Source: Prochlorococcus sp. AG-355-P18 (GTDB lineage: Bacteria; Cyanobacteriota; Cyanobacteriia; PCC-6307; Cyanobiaceae). From it: 64,000 bases of DNA. The notes under the pieces were generated by a model. The model did no database searches and was not told the origin of the DNA. It saw only the letters and a program-made list of their open reading frames with translations. Positions 12,331 to 24,841 of this stretch are shown here, in pieces (within the stretch, counting starts at the first letter, position 1; each line of letters starts with the position of its first letter). The stretch lies in NCBI GenBank assembly GCA_003280515.1, contig QCER01000008.1, positions 1 to 64,000 of the forward strand. The letters run 5' to 3'. The position numbers were made by a program, and so were the translations under genes.

Positions 12331-13079
12331 TAAATACTTAATTTCAAAATTTGCACCCAATCAATTACTTGAGGATTCGCTAAAAGTGAGATTTTTGCTG
12401 TTTTTTTTGATTTCAATGTCTCATCTATAGATTGGACAATACCAATAGGAATATTTGGAGGTAATAACGTACTAGCAGGAGATGATGATACAAAATCTCC
12501 GACTTTAATATCAGCATCTTTTGAATAAAGTATTAAACTGGGATGATTATCTCCTAAACCGACAAGTAATCCATTAACTTGAATTCTATCTACCCAAACG
12601 CCTAACTTACTTGCTGGTGAAGTTATTAATGTTACCGACGAAGTAAAGAAAGAAGTATTATTTACTCTGCCCAATAATCCACCCGGACCAATAATAATAT
12701 TTCCAATTTCAACTCCATCCTTTGAACCCTTATTTAAAATTATTTGTCTCCACCAACTACCTGTTTTTCTAGAAATAACTGCAGCCGAAATATAATCATC
12801 TTTAGATGATTCTCGAAGAGATAGGATTCGCCGCAGTCTCATATTATCTTTCTTTAGCAGTTTTAACTTTATTAAATACTCTTTATCTATATTCTCAATA
12901 ACAATTTCTTTTTGAAATTGGCCAGGCCAAAAAGGTTTTGAAATAAAATAATAAAAATCCTTATAAAAAGATCCTTTTGACACCCTCACAAGAACTAAAA
13001 ATAAAAAAATTGCAAAAAATATCCAATTTTTCTTTTTATCCCACCAACGATTAGTAGATATTCGTCGGATACCTAACAT
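12330..13079 (-). CDS. mreC: Rod shape-determining protein MreC
   Basis: 249 aa; one N-terminal TM and the MreC beta-domain (AAVISRKTGSWWRQIILNKGSKDGVEIG); downstream of mreB. Confidence 0.93.
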   Translation of the reverse strand: MLGIRRISTNRWWDKKKNWIFFAIFLFLVLVRVSKGSFYKDFYYFISKPFWPGQFQKEIVIENIDKEYLIKLKLLKKDNMRLRRILSLRESSKDDYISAAVISRKTGSWWRQIILNKGSKDGVEIGNIIIGPGGLLGRVNNTSFFTSSVTLITSPASKLGVWVDRIQVNGLLVGLGDNHPSLILYSKDADIKVGDFVSSSPASTLLPPNIPIGIVQSIDETLKSKKTAKISLLANPQVIDWVQILKLSI

Positions 13080-13083
13080 AATA

Positions 13084-14136
13084 TTAATCTCTTATGGCAT
13101 TTCTTATAAACTCTGGAGTGTCAACAACTCTTTTTAGTTTTTTAAAATCATCCAAAACCTCTCCACAACCATTAACTACGCAAAGTAGTGGATCCTCTGC
13201 TATGTGGGTAAAAATTCCTGTTTCATCGCTTAATAAATCGTTAATGCCTCTCACTAAAGCTCCACCTCCTGCAAGCATAATCCCTCTATCAACAATATCG
13301 GCAGCAAGTTCAGGCGGAGTTCGCTCTAAAGTTCTTTTTACAGCTTCCACTATTTTGCTAAGTGTTTCAGCCATGGCTTCTCTGATTTCTCCCGATGTCA
13401 AAGTGACTGACCTAGGTAGACCAGATAAAAGATGTAGACCTCTAACCTCTAAAGTAGTTTTATCAAAATCATCATCCGGAAATGCAGATCCAATTTTAAT
13501 TTTAATATCTTCCGCTGTTCTCTCTCCAACAACTAAGTTATGAACCTTTTTAAGATATAGGGCAATTGACTCATTTATTTCATCGCCAGCTATTCGAACA
13601 GATTCACTCAATACAGTTCCACCTAAACTTAACACTGCAACTTCTGTAGTACCTCCACCAATATCTACAATCATAGTTCCAATTGGTTCAGTTACAGGTA
13701 ATGATGCTCCTATTGCTGCAGCAACGGGTTCATCAATTAAGTGAACTTCTCTAGCTCCTGCTAATCCAGCTTCTCTTACTGCTCTTCGCTCAACGCTAGT
13801 AACTCCACTAGGGATACCAATCACTATTCTTGGGGCTACTATCCCCTTGCCTTCATTACATTTTTGAATAAATGTTTTTATCATTTGTTCTGCCGCATCG
13901 AAATCTGCAATCACTCCATCCCTTAGTGGCCTTACCGCTCTTATATTGCCAGGGGTCCTTCCAAGCATTAACTTTGCTTCTTTACCAACAGCTAATGGAA
14001 TCCCTTCCTCTAAATCCATAGCTACCACCGAAGGCTCTTGTAAAACAACGCCCTTTCCTGATACGTGTATAAGAGTATTGGCTGTTCCTAAATCTATGCC
14101 AATATCTCTAGAAAATTTAAATCTGTTTAAAATCAC
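13084..14136 (-). CDS. mreB: Rod shape-determining protein MreB
   Basis: 350 aa; [45 protein letters not shown]. Confidence 0.97.
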   Translation of the reverse strand: MILNRFKFSRDIGIDLGTANTLIHVSGKGVVLQEPSVVAMDLEEGIPLAVGKEAKLMLGRTPGNIRAVRPLRDGVIADFDAAEQMIKTFIQKCNEGKGIVAPRIVIGIPSGVTSVERRAVREAGLAGAREVHLIDEPVAAAIGASLPVTEPIGTMIVDIGGGTTEVAVLSLGGTVLSESVRIAGDEINESIALYLKKVHNLVVGERTAEDIKIKIGSAFPDDDFDKTTLEVRGLHLLSGLPRSVTLTSGEIREAMAETLSKIVEAVKRTLERTPPELAADIVDRGIMLAGGGALVRGINDLLSDETGIFTHIAEDPLLCVVNGCGEVLDDFKKLKRVVDTPEFIRNAIRD

Positions 14137-14267
14137 AATAAGAATTCTTTTTATAAATAATATATCTATTTTTTCGTAAGCTCTCAGAATTCTGTCGTTT
14201 AGTTATGAATAGCACGTAAAACTTTGAGCAGAACCTGAAAATATGATTAGTATTAAATAAAAAAATT

Positions 14268-14639
14268 ATGGAAATTAACACTATTAACCTGGTTGGCAGA
14301 GCAGGAAGAGAACCAGATGTCAGATATTTTGAATCTGGAAGTATCGTAGCAAATTTCACACTTGCAGTTAACAGAAGAAGCAGAGATGAAGAGCCAGACT
14401 GGTTTAATTTAGAAATATGGGGCAAGCAAGCACAAGTAGCCGCAGATTACGTTAAAAAAGGATCTCTAATAGGAATTACAGGAAGTTTTAAAATTGATAG
14501 CTGGAAAGATAAAAATACTGGGGAAGATAGATATAAACCAGTTGTTAGGGTAGATAGATTAAACTTACTAGGCAGCCGAAAAGATGCCGATAATAACCAA
14601 AATTCTAATAATACTTTCTCAAGTGAAATACCTTTTTAA
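14268..14639 (+). CDS. ssb: Single-stranded DNA-binding protein
   Basis: 123 aa; NTINLVGRAGREPDVRYFESGSIVANFTLAVNRR OB-fold; C-terminal EIPF. Confidence 0.95.
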   Translation: MEINTINLVGRAGREPDVRYFESGSIVANFTLAVNRRSRDEEPDWFNLEIWGKQAQVAADYVKKGSLIGITGSFKIDSWKDKNTGEDRYKPVVRVDRLNLLGSRKDADNNQNSNNTFSSEIPF

Positions 14640-15292
14640 GCTCTATTTTTAAAAAATCTAATAAGTATTCTCACAAAAAAATATAAGAAAATTAAAATTA
14701 AAATTGGCTTCACAACATATTTGATTTTATCTAAATAAGTTTCAATAATTGGATAATTTTCACCAAATAAATAACCTGCATAAGTAAGAAGTGTTACCCA
14801 TATCAAGCTCCCAAATGTAGTCCAAATCAGAAATTTTCTTAATTTCATAAGTTCTACACCAGCAGGAACAGAAATTAAAGTTCTTATTCCTGGTACTAAT
14901 CGGCCCCAAAAAACTAAAGAAACTCCGTATTTATCAAACCACTTTTTACTTTTACTTAAATCATTAGATGAAATACCCAGATATTTCCCTTTTTTATCTA
15001 GAAAATTTGAAAGTCTTTTTTCATTTACTATTCTACCTAAATAATACCAAGGCAATGATCCTAAAATAGTTCCAAGTAATCCCCAAAAAACTAAAATATA
15101 GAAATTTAATTTTTGTTGATAAACGAAAAACCCTCCTAATGGCATTATTATTTCCGAAGGGATTGGAGGTATGATATTTTCTAAAAACATAGCCAAACAA
15201 ATAGTAAGGTATGCAATTGTTGAATTCTTTTCAACAGCTAAACTAATATAGTCAGGAATTGAAGTAAGAAAATTTAGAAAAATTAAACTCAA
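14636..15292 (-). CDS. DedA-family membrane protein
   Basis: 218 aa; ENIIPPIPSEIIMPLGGFF, WGRLVPGIRTLISVPAG motifs. Confidence 0.92.
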   Translation of the reverse strand: MSLIFLNFLTSIPDYISLAVEKNSTIAYLTICLAMFLENIIPPIPSEIIMPLGGFFVYQQKLNFYILVFWGLLGTILGSLPWYYLGRIVNEKRLSNFLDKKGKYLGISSNDLSKSKKWFDKYGVSLVFWGRLVPGIRTLISVPAGVELMKLRKFLIWTTFGSLIWVTLLTYAGYLFGENYPIIETYLDKIKYVVKPILILIFLYFFVRILIRFFKNRA

Positions 15293-15294
15293 AC

Positions 15295-16734
15295 TTAGTA
15301 TCTATAAAGCTCTGGTTTATATGGTCCTTCAACAGAGACATTAATATAATCCGCTTGTTCCTTAGTTAATTTTGTTAACTTTGCACCAATTTTATCAAGA
15401 TGTAATCTAGCTACCATTTCATCTAAATGTTTTGGTAAAACATAAACCTCATTATCATATTTTTCTGACTTATTAAAAAGTTCAATTTGTGCTAGTACTT
15501 GATTAGTAAAAGAATTACTCATAACAAAACTTGGATGTCCAGTGGCACAGCCTAAGTTAACTAATCTACCCTCAGCTAAAAGTATTATTTTATTGCCACT
15601 CGGTAGAGTTATGTGATCAACTTGCGGCTTAATATTTTCCCATGGATAATCTTTCAACGAAGCCACATCAATTTCATTATCGAAATGGCCGATATTGCAA
15701 ACTATGGCCTCATCTTTCATCTTCACAAGATTTTCATTTGTTATAACCTTATAGTTCCCTGTTGCTGTAACAAATATATCTATATCTTCTACAACGTCGT
15801 CTAAAGTAACAACGCTAAAACCTTCCATTGCTGCTTGGAGAGCACAAATTGGATCAACTTCAGCAACTTTTACAATTGCACCAAGTCCTCTCAGAGATTG
15901 AGCTGAACCTTTACCTACATCTCCAAAACCCATTACTAAAGCGACTTTCCCGGCAATCATCACATCAGTGGCACGCTTTATGCTGTCAACTAGAGATTCT
16001 CGGCAGCCATATAAATTATCAAATTTACTCTTAGTTACTGAATCATTAACGTTGATAGCAGGGAAGGGTAAAGCATTTTGCTTTTGCAGTTGATAGAGTC
16101 TTGCAACTCCCGTTGTAGTTTCTTCAGTAACACCAATGATATTGCTCTTAATTCTAGAATAAAAGTCACTGTCATTTTCCAACTTAGACTTAATAGAATT
16201 GAATAGAGCAATTTCTTCTTCATTATCGGGATTATCTAAAACAGAAATATCTTTTTCTGCTTTACTACCAAGTATCAACAAGCCAGTTGCATCTCCCCCA
16301 TCATCAAGAATCATATTTGGAGAGTCATTACCCCAATCAAGAATGTAGTGAGTATATTGCCAATATTCATCAAGAGTCTCACCTTTTTTTGCATATACAG
16401 AAATCCCTTGATCTGCGATAGCTGCAGCCGCATGATCTTGAGTTGAAAAAATATTGCATGAAGCCCATTTCACTTCTGCACCAAGATCAACAAGAGTTTC
16501 AATTAAGACTGCTGTCTGAATAGTCATATGAAGGCTTCCAGCAATTTTTGCACCTTTTAATGGCTTTTCAGATTGATATTTATCTCTTAGTGCCATTAAT
16601 CCAGGCATTTCAGTTTCGGCAATTTTAATTTCTTTACGACCAAAATCTGATAAGGAAATATCGGCAATTGAGTAATTTGGTGTGGAGGTTTTAACTGAAT
16701 TTGCAATAACCATATCTTGTAAAAACATTATCAA
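15295..16734 (-). CDS. ahcY: S-adenosylhomocysteine hydrolase
   Basis: 479 aa; [35 protein letters not shown]-terminal KPELYRY. Confidence 0.97.
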   Translation of the reverse strand: MIMFLQDMVIANSVKTSTPNYSIADISLSDFGRKEIKIAETEMPGLMALRDKYQSEKPLKGAKIAGSLHMTIQTAVLIETLVDLGAEVKWASCNIFSTQDHAAAAIADQGISVYAKKGETLDEYWQYTHYILDWGNDSPNMILDDGGDATGLLILGSKAEKDISVLDNPDNEEEIALFNSIKSKLENDSDFYSRIKSNIIGVTEETTTGVARLYQLQKQNALPFPAINVNDSVTKSKFDNLYGCRESLVDSIKRATDVMIAGKVALVMGFGDVGKGSAQSLRGLGAIVKVAEVDPICALQAAMEGFSVVTLDDVVEDIDIFVTATGNYKVITNENLVKMKDEAIVCNIGHFDNEIDVASLKDYPWENIKPQVDHITLPSGNKIILLAEGRLVNLGCATGHPSFVMSNSFTNQVLAQIELFNKSEKYDNEVYVLPKHLDEMVARLHLDKIGAKLTKLTKEQADYINVSVEGPYKPELYRY

Positions 16735-16752
16735 TTAAACTATAAATGATTT

Positions 16753-17202
16753 TTGTGCAATTTTGTGTTTGTTGAGAATTTAAAAGAGACATTAATTTTA
16801 GGAAAAAGACTCTCACACAAATTAAATCCCAAATCAATTGTTTTTTTAAAGGGTCCAATTGGGGCGGGGAAAACTTCATTTGTGCAAGGGATTGCTAAAG
16901 GCTTATCTATATCAGAGGACATTACAAGCCCTACATTTGCTTTATCGCATCACTATGACTCCGGAAAAATTCCACTGATTCACCTTGATTTATACAGGTT
17001 AGAAAATGTTTCTTTAGCGAAAGAAGTTTTTTTCTCAGAGGAAGAAGAAGCAATACAAAAACAAGCTATTTTAGTTATTGAATGGCCGGAATTAATAGAA
17101 CGAGTTATTGATAATTATTGGAAGATAGAAATTAGTTACGCAAAAAATTATGGAAGAAACTACGAAATAAGAGATCCTAAAAATTTATTAACCTTCTCAT
17201 AA
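16753..17202 (+). CDS. tsaE: tRNA threonylcarbamoyladenosine biosynthesis protein TsaE
   Basis: 149 aa; LKGPIGAGKTSFVQGIAKGL, SPTFALSHHY, LIHLDLYRLE. Confidence 0.93.
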   Translation: MCNFVFVENLKETLILGKRLSHKLNPKSIVFLKGPIGAGKTSFVQGIAKGLSISEDITSPTFALSHHYDSGKIPLIHLDLYRLENVSLAKEVFFSEEEEAIQKQAILVIEWPELIERVIDNYWKIEISYAKNYGRNYEIRDPKNLLTFS

Positions 17203-18158
17203 TATGGCTGTGGCTCAATAGCTCCTTCACCAAAACAGGTTAATAATCCACAAACACCTGCGAACTTAATGCATTCTTCTATCTCTAGTTCATTTGAAGG
17301 ATGGCCAGAATAAATTAATTTTGAAATTAAGCCAGCCAGAAAAGCATCGCCTGCACCAGTTGTATCAACAATTTTTGGTGAATTAGGGGTTTTGGTAATC
17401 CCCTGCAATCCATTGATATACCATGCAACAGGATTTTTTCCATCAGTTATTATTACATCTGGTCTATTAGACAATTTTTGAGATATTGATAAGGGATTTT
17501 CATCCTCCAAAAACAAAGTTGCTTCTTCCTTAGCAAGTTTTAAAACATTTGCATGATTTAAAAAGTTCTTGATTAAATTAACTCTCGCTGCTTTACTAAT
17601 TTCTGATGAAAAACTCGAATGATCCCAAAAAACCTCTCTCCAATTCAAATCAATAACAATTTTGACCTCAAATTTTTTAGCCTGTTCAAGAAGAAAAAAA
17701 ATAGTCTCTGCTGATATTGGAGATGATAATAAGATTGTTCCTGTAACCAAATATTTTGTTTCTAGAAAAGATTTCTCCAAATTTTGAATTTTTTTCTCGA
17801 TTAATTTCTTACTAAAAACTTCATCTGCAAAGTACGAATAAGAACTTTCTTCAAAACCTGAAAAAAAACGATCTCCAAATGCATCTCTATCTACATTAAC
17901 CACACGAGTAGAGGAACCATCATTTAATTGTAAGAAATCTAAATTAACGTTCAATTCATTAAATTGCGAAATAAATTTTTTTCCATAATCATCACTACCC
18001 AAACTTCCTATAAATGTTGAATCTATTTTTAATTTTCTTAATGCGCAAGCAACATTAGCGGGAGCACCACCAAAAAAATCAGTAAATCCTTGATTTGACT
18101 TATTTCTGATTCTGTCAATTAAAGCCTCTCCTATACATATGACCTTTTTTTTATTCAT
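17160..18158 (-). CDS. PfkB-family carbohydrate kinase (fructokinase-like)
   Basis: 332 aa; CIGEALIDRI, FFGGAPANVACALRKL, DTTGAGDAFLAGL motifs. Confidence 0.92.
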   Translation of the reverse strand: MNKKKVICIGEALIDRIRNKSNQGFTDFFGGAPANVACALRKLKIDSTFIGSLGSDDYGKKFISQFNELNVNLDFLQLNDGSSTRVVNVDRDAFGDRFFSGFEESSYSYFADEVFSKKLIEKKIQNLEKSFLETKYLVTGTILLSSPISAETIFFLLEQAKKFEVKIVIDLNWREVFWDHSSFSSEISKAARVNLIKNFLNHANVLKLAKEEATLFLEDENPLSISQKLSNRPDVIITDGKNPVAWYINGLQGITKTPNSPKIVDTTGAGDAFLAGLISKLIYSGHPSNELEIEECIKFAGVCGLLTCFGEGAIEPQPYYEKVNKFLGSLIS

Positions 18159-18247
18159 AAAATGAACGCTTTTTCTTAACTAAGAATAATTTATTAAAAA
18201 CGAATTTTTTTTTTTTGAATTAAAGTTTAATTAAAATTATTTTCATA

Positions 18248-19162
18248 GTGTTTTTAGATAAATCTGAAAATTGGAAGTGGAAAAATTGGGAAATTTCTTG
18301 GTCTTTATCAAAAGAATCTACTTCTGAAAAAAATATAAAAATCCTGTTAGTTCATGGATTTGGAGCATCAAAAAAGCACTGGAGACATAATCAAGATTTT
18401 CTTGGTAAATTTTCTAACTGCTACGCAATTGACTTATTAGGATTTGGGAAAAGCAGTCAACCTAGTGCTGTATTAAATTACGAACCTAACAAAGAAAACT
18501 CAATTAAATATTCATTTGACTTATGGGGTAATCAAATATCAACATTTTGTACAGAGGTTATCAAATCTCCTGTTTATTTGGTGGGAAATTCAATTGGTGG
18601 TGTTGTTGCCTTGAAAGCAGCTGAAATGCTCAAAGATAATTGCAAAGGTGTCATTTTGATTGACTGTGCACAAAGAACTATGGATGATAAACGTTTAAAA
18701 AAAAGCGATATCTTGATGAATCTATTGAGACCAGTCCTTAAAACGATTGTCAGACAAAGAGTTATTAGTAATACACTTTTTACAAGAGCTGCTAATCCAA
18801 AAGTTATAAAAAAAATACTTGAACAAGCTTACCCTTCAGGAAAAAATATCGATAAAGAATTAATTGAGATACTTTATAAACCCTCTCAGAGGAAAAACTC
18901 TAAAGAAGCATTTCGTGGTTTTATTAATTTATTTGATGACTATCTTGCGACTGACCTTTTCGATAAAGTTGATGCTCCAATCCAATTAATTTGGGGAGAA
19001 AAAGATCCTTGGGAATCTTTAAATGAAGCAAAACAATGGAAGAGACAATTCAGGAATATAAAAAGATTAGATATTATCAGTGGGGCTGGACATTGTCCTC
19101 ATGATGAAGAACCTGAAAAAACAAATATGTTGATAAATGAATTTATTCAGGAAACGAAGTAA
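18248..19162 (+). CDS. Alpha/beta hydrolase-fold protein
   Basis: 304 aa, GTG start; LLVHGFGASKKHWR, VGNSIGGVVALKAA, SGAGHCPHDEEPE. Confidence 0.9.
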   Translation: MFLDKSENWKWKNWEISWSLSKESTSEKNIKILLVHGFGASKKHWRHNQDFLGKFSNCYAIDLLGFGKSSQPSAVLNYEPNKENSIKYSFDLWGNQISTFCTEVIKSPVYLVGNSIGGVVALKAAEMLKDNCKGVILIDCAQRTMDDKRLKKSDILMNLLRPVLKTIVRQRVISNTLFTRAANPKVIKKILEQAYPSGKNIDKELIEILYKPSQRKNSKEAFRGFINLFDDYLATDLFDKVDAPIQLIWGEKDPWESLNEAKQWKRQFRNIKRLDIISGAGHCPHDEEPEKTNMLINEFIQETK

Positions 19163-20148
19163 GCTTCGACATTATCACTAAGTCTTCTCAAGCCTCTTAA
19201 TCCATCTCGCTCAAGGTTTCTTACTCTATCCCTACTTATGCCTAGTACTCTTCCTATGCCTGTAAGAGACATTGGCTCATCACCATCCATTCCGTATCTC
19301 ATTCTTAAAACTCTACATTGCAAATCAGGCAATTGATGTAAAAGAGAATGCAGATCACCTCTCATACAATCCATCTCTATTTGTTCATCTGGCAAATCTT
19401 CGCCCCCCGCCAATAAATCTAATAAAACGGTATCTTCACCATCACCGACTTTAGTTTCAAGACTAACTGGCTGTCCAGCTTTGCACATCAAATCTTTAAC
19501 GTCTTCTTCGGGAAGCTCCACGTATTTCGCAAGTTCACTTACAGTCGGAGTCCTAGACATTTCTTGACTGAGCTCTCTTTGACCTTTTTTTAGCTTATTC
19601 AACATTTCAGTTATATGAATTGGTAACCTAATCGCACGACTTTTTTCAGCTATTGCTCTTGTGATACCTTGTCTAATCCACCAGTATGCATATGTTGAAA
19701 ACTTATAACCTCTGGCTGGATCAAATTTTTCAACTCCTCTTACAAGTCCTATAGTCCCTTCCTGAATTAAATCTAAAAGTTCCATATTTCTTTTTGTATA
19801 TTTTTTTGCAACGCTTACTACCAATCTTAAGTTCGCTGCAACCATTCTCTCTTTAGCTCTCTGTCCAGCTCTCAATCTTTTTTTTATTGTGGAAGTAGAT
19901 AAGTTTAATTTGGTAGATAATTCATCAATACTAGGTTTATCTCCTGTTAATTCAATAATTTCTAGTTCTGCTCTTTCGACTTGCATGTACTCTTGAACTT
20001 GTCGACCTAGAGTAATTTCTTGTTCATGAGAGAGTAATGGGACTCTTCCAATATCCCTCAAATATGATCGAACAAGGTCTACATCACTACTAGCTTTAAC
20101 ACTTGCGATTGACGTTAGTTTATTTTCACCTATTGTTTCAGAAGACAT
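19147..20148 (-). CDS. RpoD-type group 2 sigma factor
   Basis: Sigma-70 regions 2-4 (DLIQEGTIGLVRGVEKFDPARGYKFSTYAYWWIRQGITRAI). ORF-track start at 20214 is hydrophobic and unlikely; ATG at 20148 (MSSETIGENK) is preferred. Confidence 0.93.
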   Translation of the reverse strand: MSSETIGENKLTSIASVKASSDVDLVRSYLRDIGRVPLLSHEQEITLGRQVQEYMQVERAELEIIELTGDKPSIDELSTKLNLSTSTIKKRLRAGQRAKERMVAANLRLVVSVAKKYTKRNMELLDLIQEGTIGLVRGVEKFDPARGYKFSTYAYWWIRQGITRAIAEKSRAIRLPIHITEMLNKLKKGQRELSQEMSRTPTVSELAKYVELPEEDVKDLMCKAGQPVSLETKVGDGEDTVLLDLLAGGEDLPDEQIEMDCMRGDLHSLLHQLPDLQCRVLRMRYGMDGDEPMSLTGIGRVLGISRDRVRNLERDGLRGLRRLSDNVEAYFVS

Positions 20149-20247
20149 GAAAAGAAATGATGTTTTGTAAACAATACCATTAAGAAATGTAAAGTTAAAC
20201 CAAAAAATCCACATTTTTACAAAAATGAGAATAAATACCTAGTGATC

Positions 20248-21654
20248 TTAAGCTAATGATGAACTTAATAGCCATTTTGCCGTACTGAGATAAATAAATA
20301 CACCAGCAATATCAGTAACAGTTGTAATGAAAGGGGAAGACATTAAAGCAGGATCCAATTTCATTTTGTCAAACAACAAAGGAAGTATCGCTCCAGCAGT
20401 AGCAGCTAAAGTTGTTATGGATATTAAGCTTATTCCCACAGCAGAGGCGATTAAAGGCCCTTCTCCTTGCCACCAAGCAAAAGGGAATACTACCAACATC
20501 ATGAAAACACCCAAAAGTGCGCCTGTTATAGCCTCCTTAAATACTGCCTTAATTGCGCCAAGAGACTTCAATTTTTGCGTACTTAAACCTCTAATGACAA
20601 CCGTTGAACTTTGCGCACCAACATTTCCCCCAGTACCTATAAGAAGTGGAATAAATGCAGCTAATAAAACTATTTCTTTTAATATTTGGTCATTCATAGC
20701 TATGACTTTTGTCGTTAAACCATTTGCCAAAACCAAAATTAATAACCATAAAATTCTTCTTCGAGCAATCGTAAACAAACTACTTTGGAAATAATCATCT
20801 TCATCCCCAGGTTGCACTGCCCCCGCTGCATAAATATCTCTTGTTGCTTCTTGTTCTATGACATCAATTAAATCATCAACAGTAACTATCCCTACTAGTC
20901 TTTTTTCCTTATCGACGACTGGGAGCGCTAAAAAATCATATCTTTGTATTGCTCTAGCAACCTCTTCTTGATTCGTATTAGTAGAGATATTAACTACATC
21001 TCTTGTCATAACATCTCCAATTGGTCTTGAAGGATCAGCGGTTACAAGGTCTCTTAAAGAGAGGATACCAGTTAAATGTCTTTCTTTATCTGTAACATAC
21101 AAACTATAGATAGTTTCAGTAAATGGGGCTCTTTTTCTAACTAGAGAAAGAGCTTCAGCTGCTGTTTGCATCTCCTTAAGGTCTATAAATTCAGTTGTCA
21201 TTAATCTTCCTGCAGTTTCAGGCTCATATCCAAGTAATTCAGCTGTTACTTTCCTTTCACCAGGACTAAGAGCAGACAAAAATTTTCGTACAACTTTTGC
21301 AGGTAATTCATCAAATAGTTGAACCCTGTCATCAGGAGACATTTTTTCAACGATTTCTAAAACTTCTCCTGAACGGAGTCTTTCTAATAAAGTTTGCTGA
21401 ACTACTGGGTCTAAATATTCATAAACCTCAATTGCTTCATTTTTCTTTAATAATCGAAACGCTAATGCCTGCAATATTAGTGGAAGACTTCCAATAGCAT
21501 CTGCAATATCAACAGGTTGGGAAGGCTCTAATAGTAACTTTGCCTCATCATAATTTCCAGCAATAAGCAATTGCTCAAGTTGAATAATAATATTTTCTCG
21601 TGTACTTAAATCTGAGGATAAGGATGTAACTGTTTCAAGATTATTTTCTTTCAT
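20248..21654 (-). CDS. mgtE: Magnesium transporter MgtE
   Basis: 468 aa; MgtE_N repeats, tandem CBS domains, C-terminal TM domain with GTGGNVGAQSSTVVIRGL. Confidence 0.95.
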   Translation of the reverse strand: MKENNLETVTSLSSDLSTRENIIIQLEQLLIAGNYDEAKLLLEPSQPVDIADAIGSLPLILQALAFRLLKKNEAIEVYEYLDPVVQQTLLERLRSGEVLEIVEKMSPDDRVQLFDELPAKVVRKFLSALSPGERKVTAELLGYEPETAGRLMTTEFIDLKEMQTAAEALSLVRKRAPFTETIYSLYVTDKERHLTGILSLRDLVTADPSRPIGDVMTRDVVNISTNTNQEEVARAIQRYDFLALPVVDKEKRLVGIVTVDDLIDVIEQEATRDIYAAGAVQPGDEDDYFQSSLFTIARRRILWLLILVLANGLTTKVIAMNDQILKEIVLLAAFIPLLIGTGGNVGAQSSTVVIRGLSTQKLKSLGAIKAVFKEAITGALLGVFMMLVVFPFAWWQGEGPLIASAVGISLISITTLAATAGAILPLLFDKMKLDPALMSSPFITTVTDIAGVFIYLSTAKWLLSSSLA

Positions 21655-22027
21655 TAATATTATCCCTTGTCAAGGTAACAACACTATTATATGAAATCCA
21701 AGTAATTTTTCTACTTATCCAGAATCCAATAAACATCGTGAATAAATTTACGATAATGATTAAATTAAAAAAAATTATAAATTTTATCCAATCCCCTTCA
21801 TTTAAAATTTTGTACAAAAAATAGATAAATCCAGTGAATGATGTAAAACAAGAAAAAAAGCCAGTAATTAAAATTTTTTTAATTGAATCACTTAATCTCT
21901 TACAGACTAAAAAACCCACTAAAAATGAACCAATGATTGAAATAAAAAAGTTATTATTGATAAATAATCTTAAAAAAGTAGCTAGATAGGCAGCTGAAAT
22001 AACATAAATAAAATGATTTATTTTCAC
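21641..22027 (-). CDS. crcB: CrcB/Fluc-family fluoride channel subunit (divergent copy)
   Basis: 128 aa, four hydrophobic segments, ITGFFSCFTSFTGF; adjacent to a second crcB. Confidence 0.8.
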   Translation of the reverse strand: MKINHFIYVISAAYLATFLRLFINNNFFISIIGSFLVGFLVCKRLSDSIKKILITGFFSCFTSFTGFIYFLYKILNEGDWIKFIIFFNLIIIVNLFTMFIGFWISRKITWISYNSVVTLTRDNINERK

Positions 22028-22028
22028 T

Positions 22029-22394
22029 TTAAAAAAATTGAATAAGAAAATAACCTAAGTAAAAGAAAAGAAAAGAAAAAATAATCACTTCAATGTAGTG
22101 TAAAAATAATCTTAGAAATTTTCTCTTTTTAAATAGAATAAATAATTGATATATAAAAGAAGAAAATGTACTAAAACATCCTAAAAAGCCGCTATAAAAT
22201 AGCACTAATATTTCGTTATTAATAAAATTTAATGCAACTAAAATTCCTAAAAAAAAAGATGATAGAAAATTTACTATTGAAGTATGTTGAATATCAAAAC
22301 CTAAACTTTTTTTAAAATTATTTTGTATGAATATTCTTAGTATTAATCCAAAAGTACTGCCAAGTAAAATTATTGCTGTTGCACTAAAATTCAA
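22029..22394 (-). CDS. crcB: CrcB/Fluc-family fluoride channel subunit
   Basis: 121 aa; GSTFGLILRIFIQNNF and GFLGCFSTFSSF motifs. Confidence 0.85.
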   Translation of the reverse strand: MNFSATAIILLGSTFGLILRIFIQNNFKKSLGFDIQHTSIVNFLSSFFLGILVALNFINNEILVLFYSGFLGCFSTFSSFIYQLFILFKKRKFLRLFLHYIEVIIFSFLFFYLGYFLIQFF

Positions 22395-22397
22395 AAT

Positions 22398-24691
<2,294 letters not shown>

Positions 24692-24841
24692 TTAATATAA
24701 AAAAAATATTAAACTTTTAAAATGTTATTTTTAAAAGGTATTTAATTAAACTTACCACCGCAATAAGATAAAGGCTTGAAGTCAATGAAAAGTTTAATCA
24801 CTTTAATTATATAACTAATATTTTTTTCTTCAGAAATTCAT

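Noticed and set aside
13094-13543. 149-aa plus-strand ORF inside mreB
   Set aside because: Fully antisense to mreB, whose protein is strongly conserved; Ser/Pro-rich low-information translation typical of a shadow ORF.
19155-19168. CGAAGTAAGCTTCG hairpin at the hydrolase/sigma convergent junction as a bidirectional terminator
   Set aside because: Only a 5-bp stem with no T-tract on either strand; likely chance from overlapping coding ends.
20327-20794. 155-aa plus-strand ORF inside mgtE
   Set aside because: Antisense to the conserved MgtE membrane domain; no family features.
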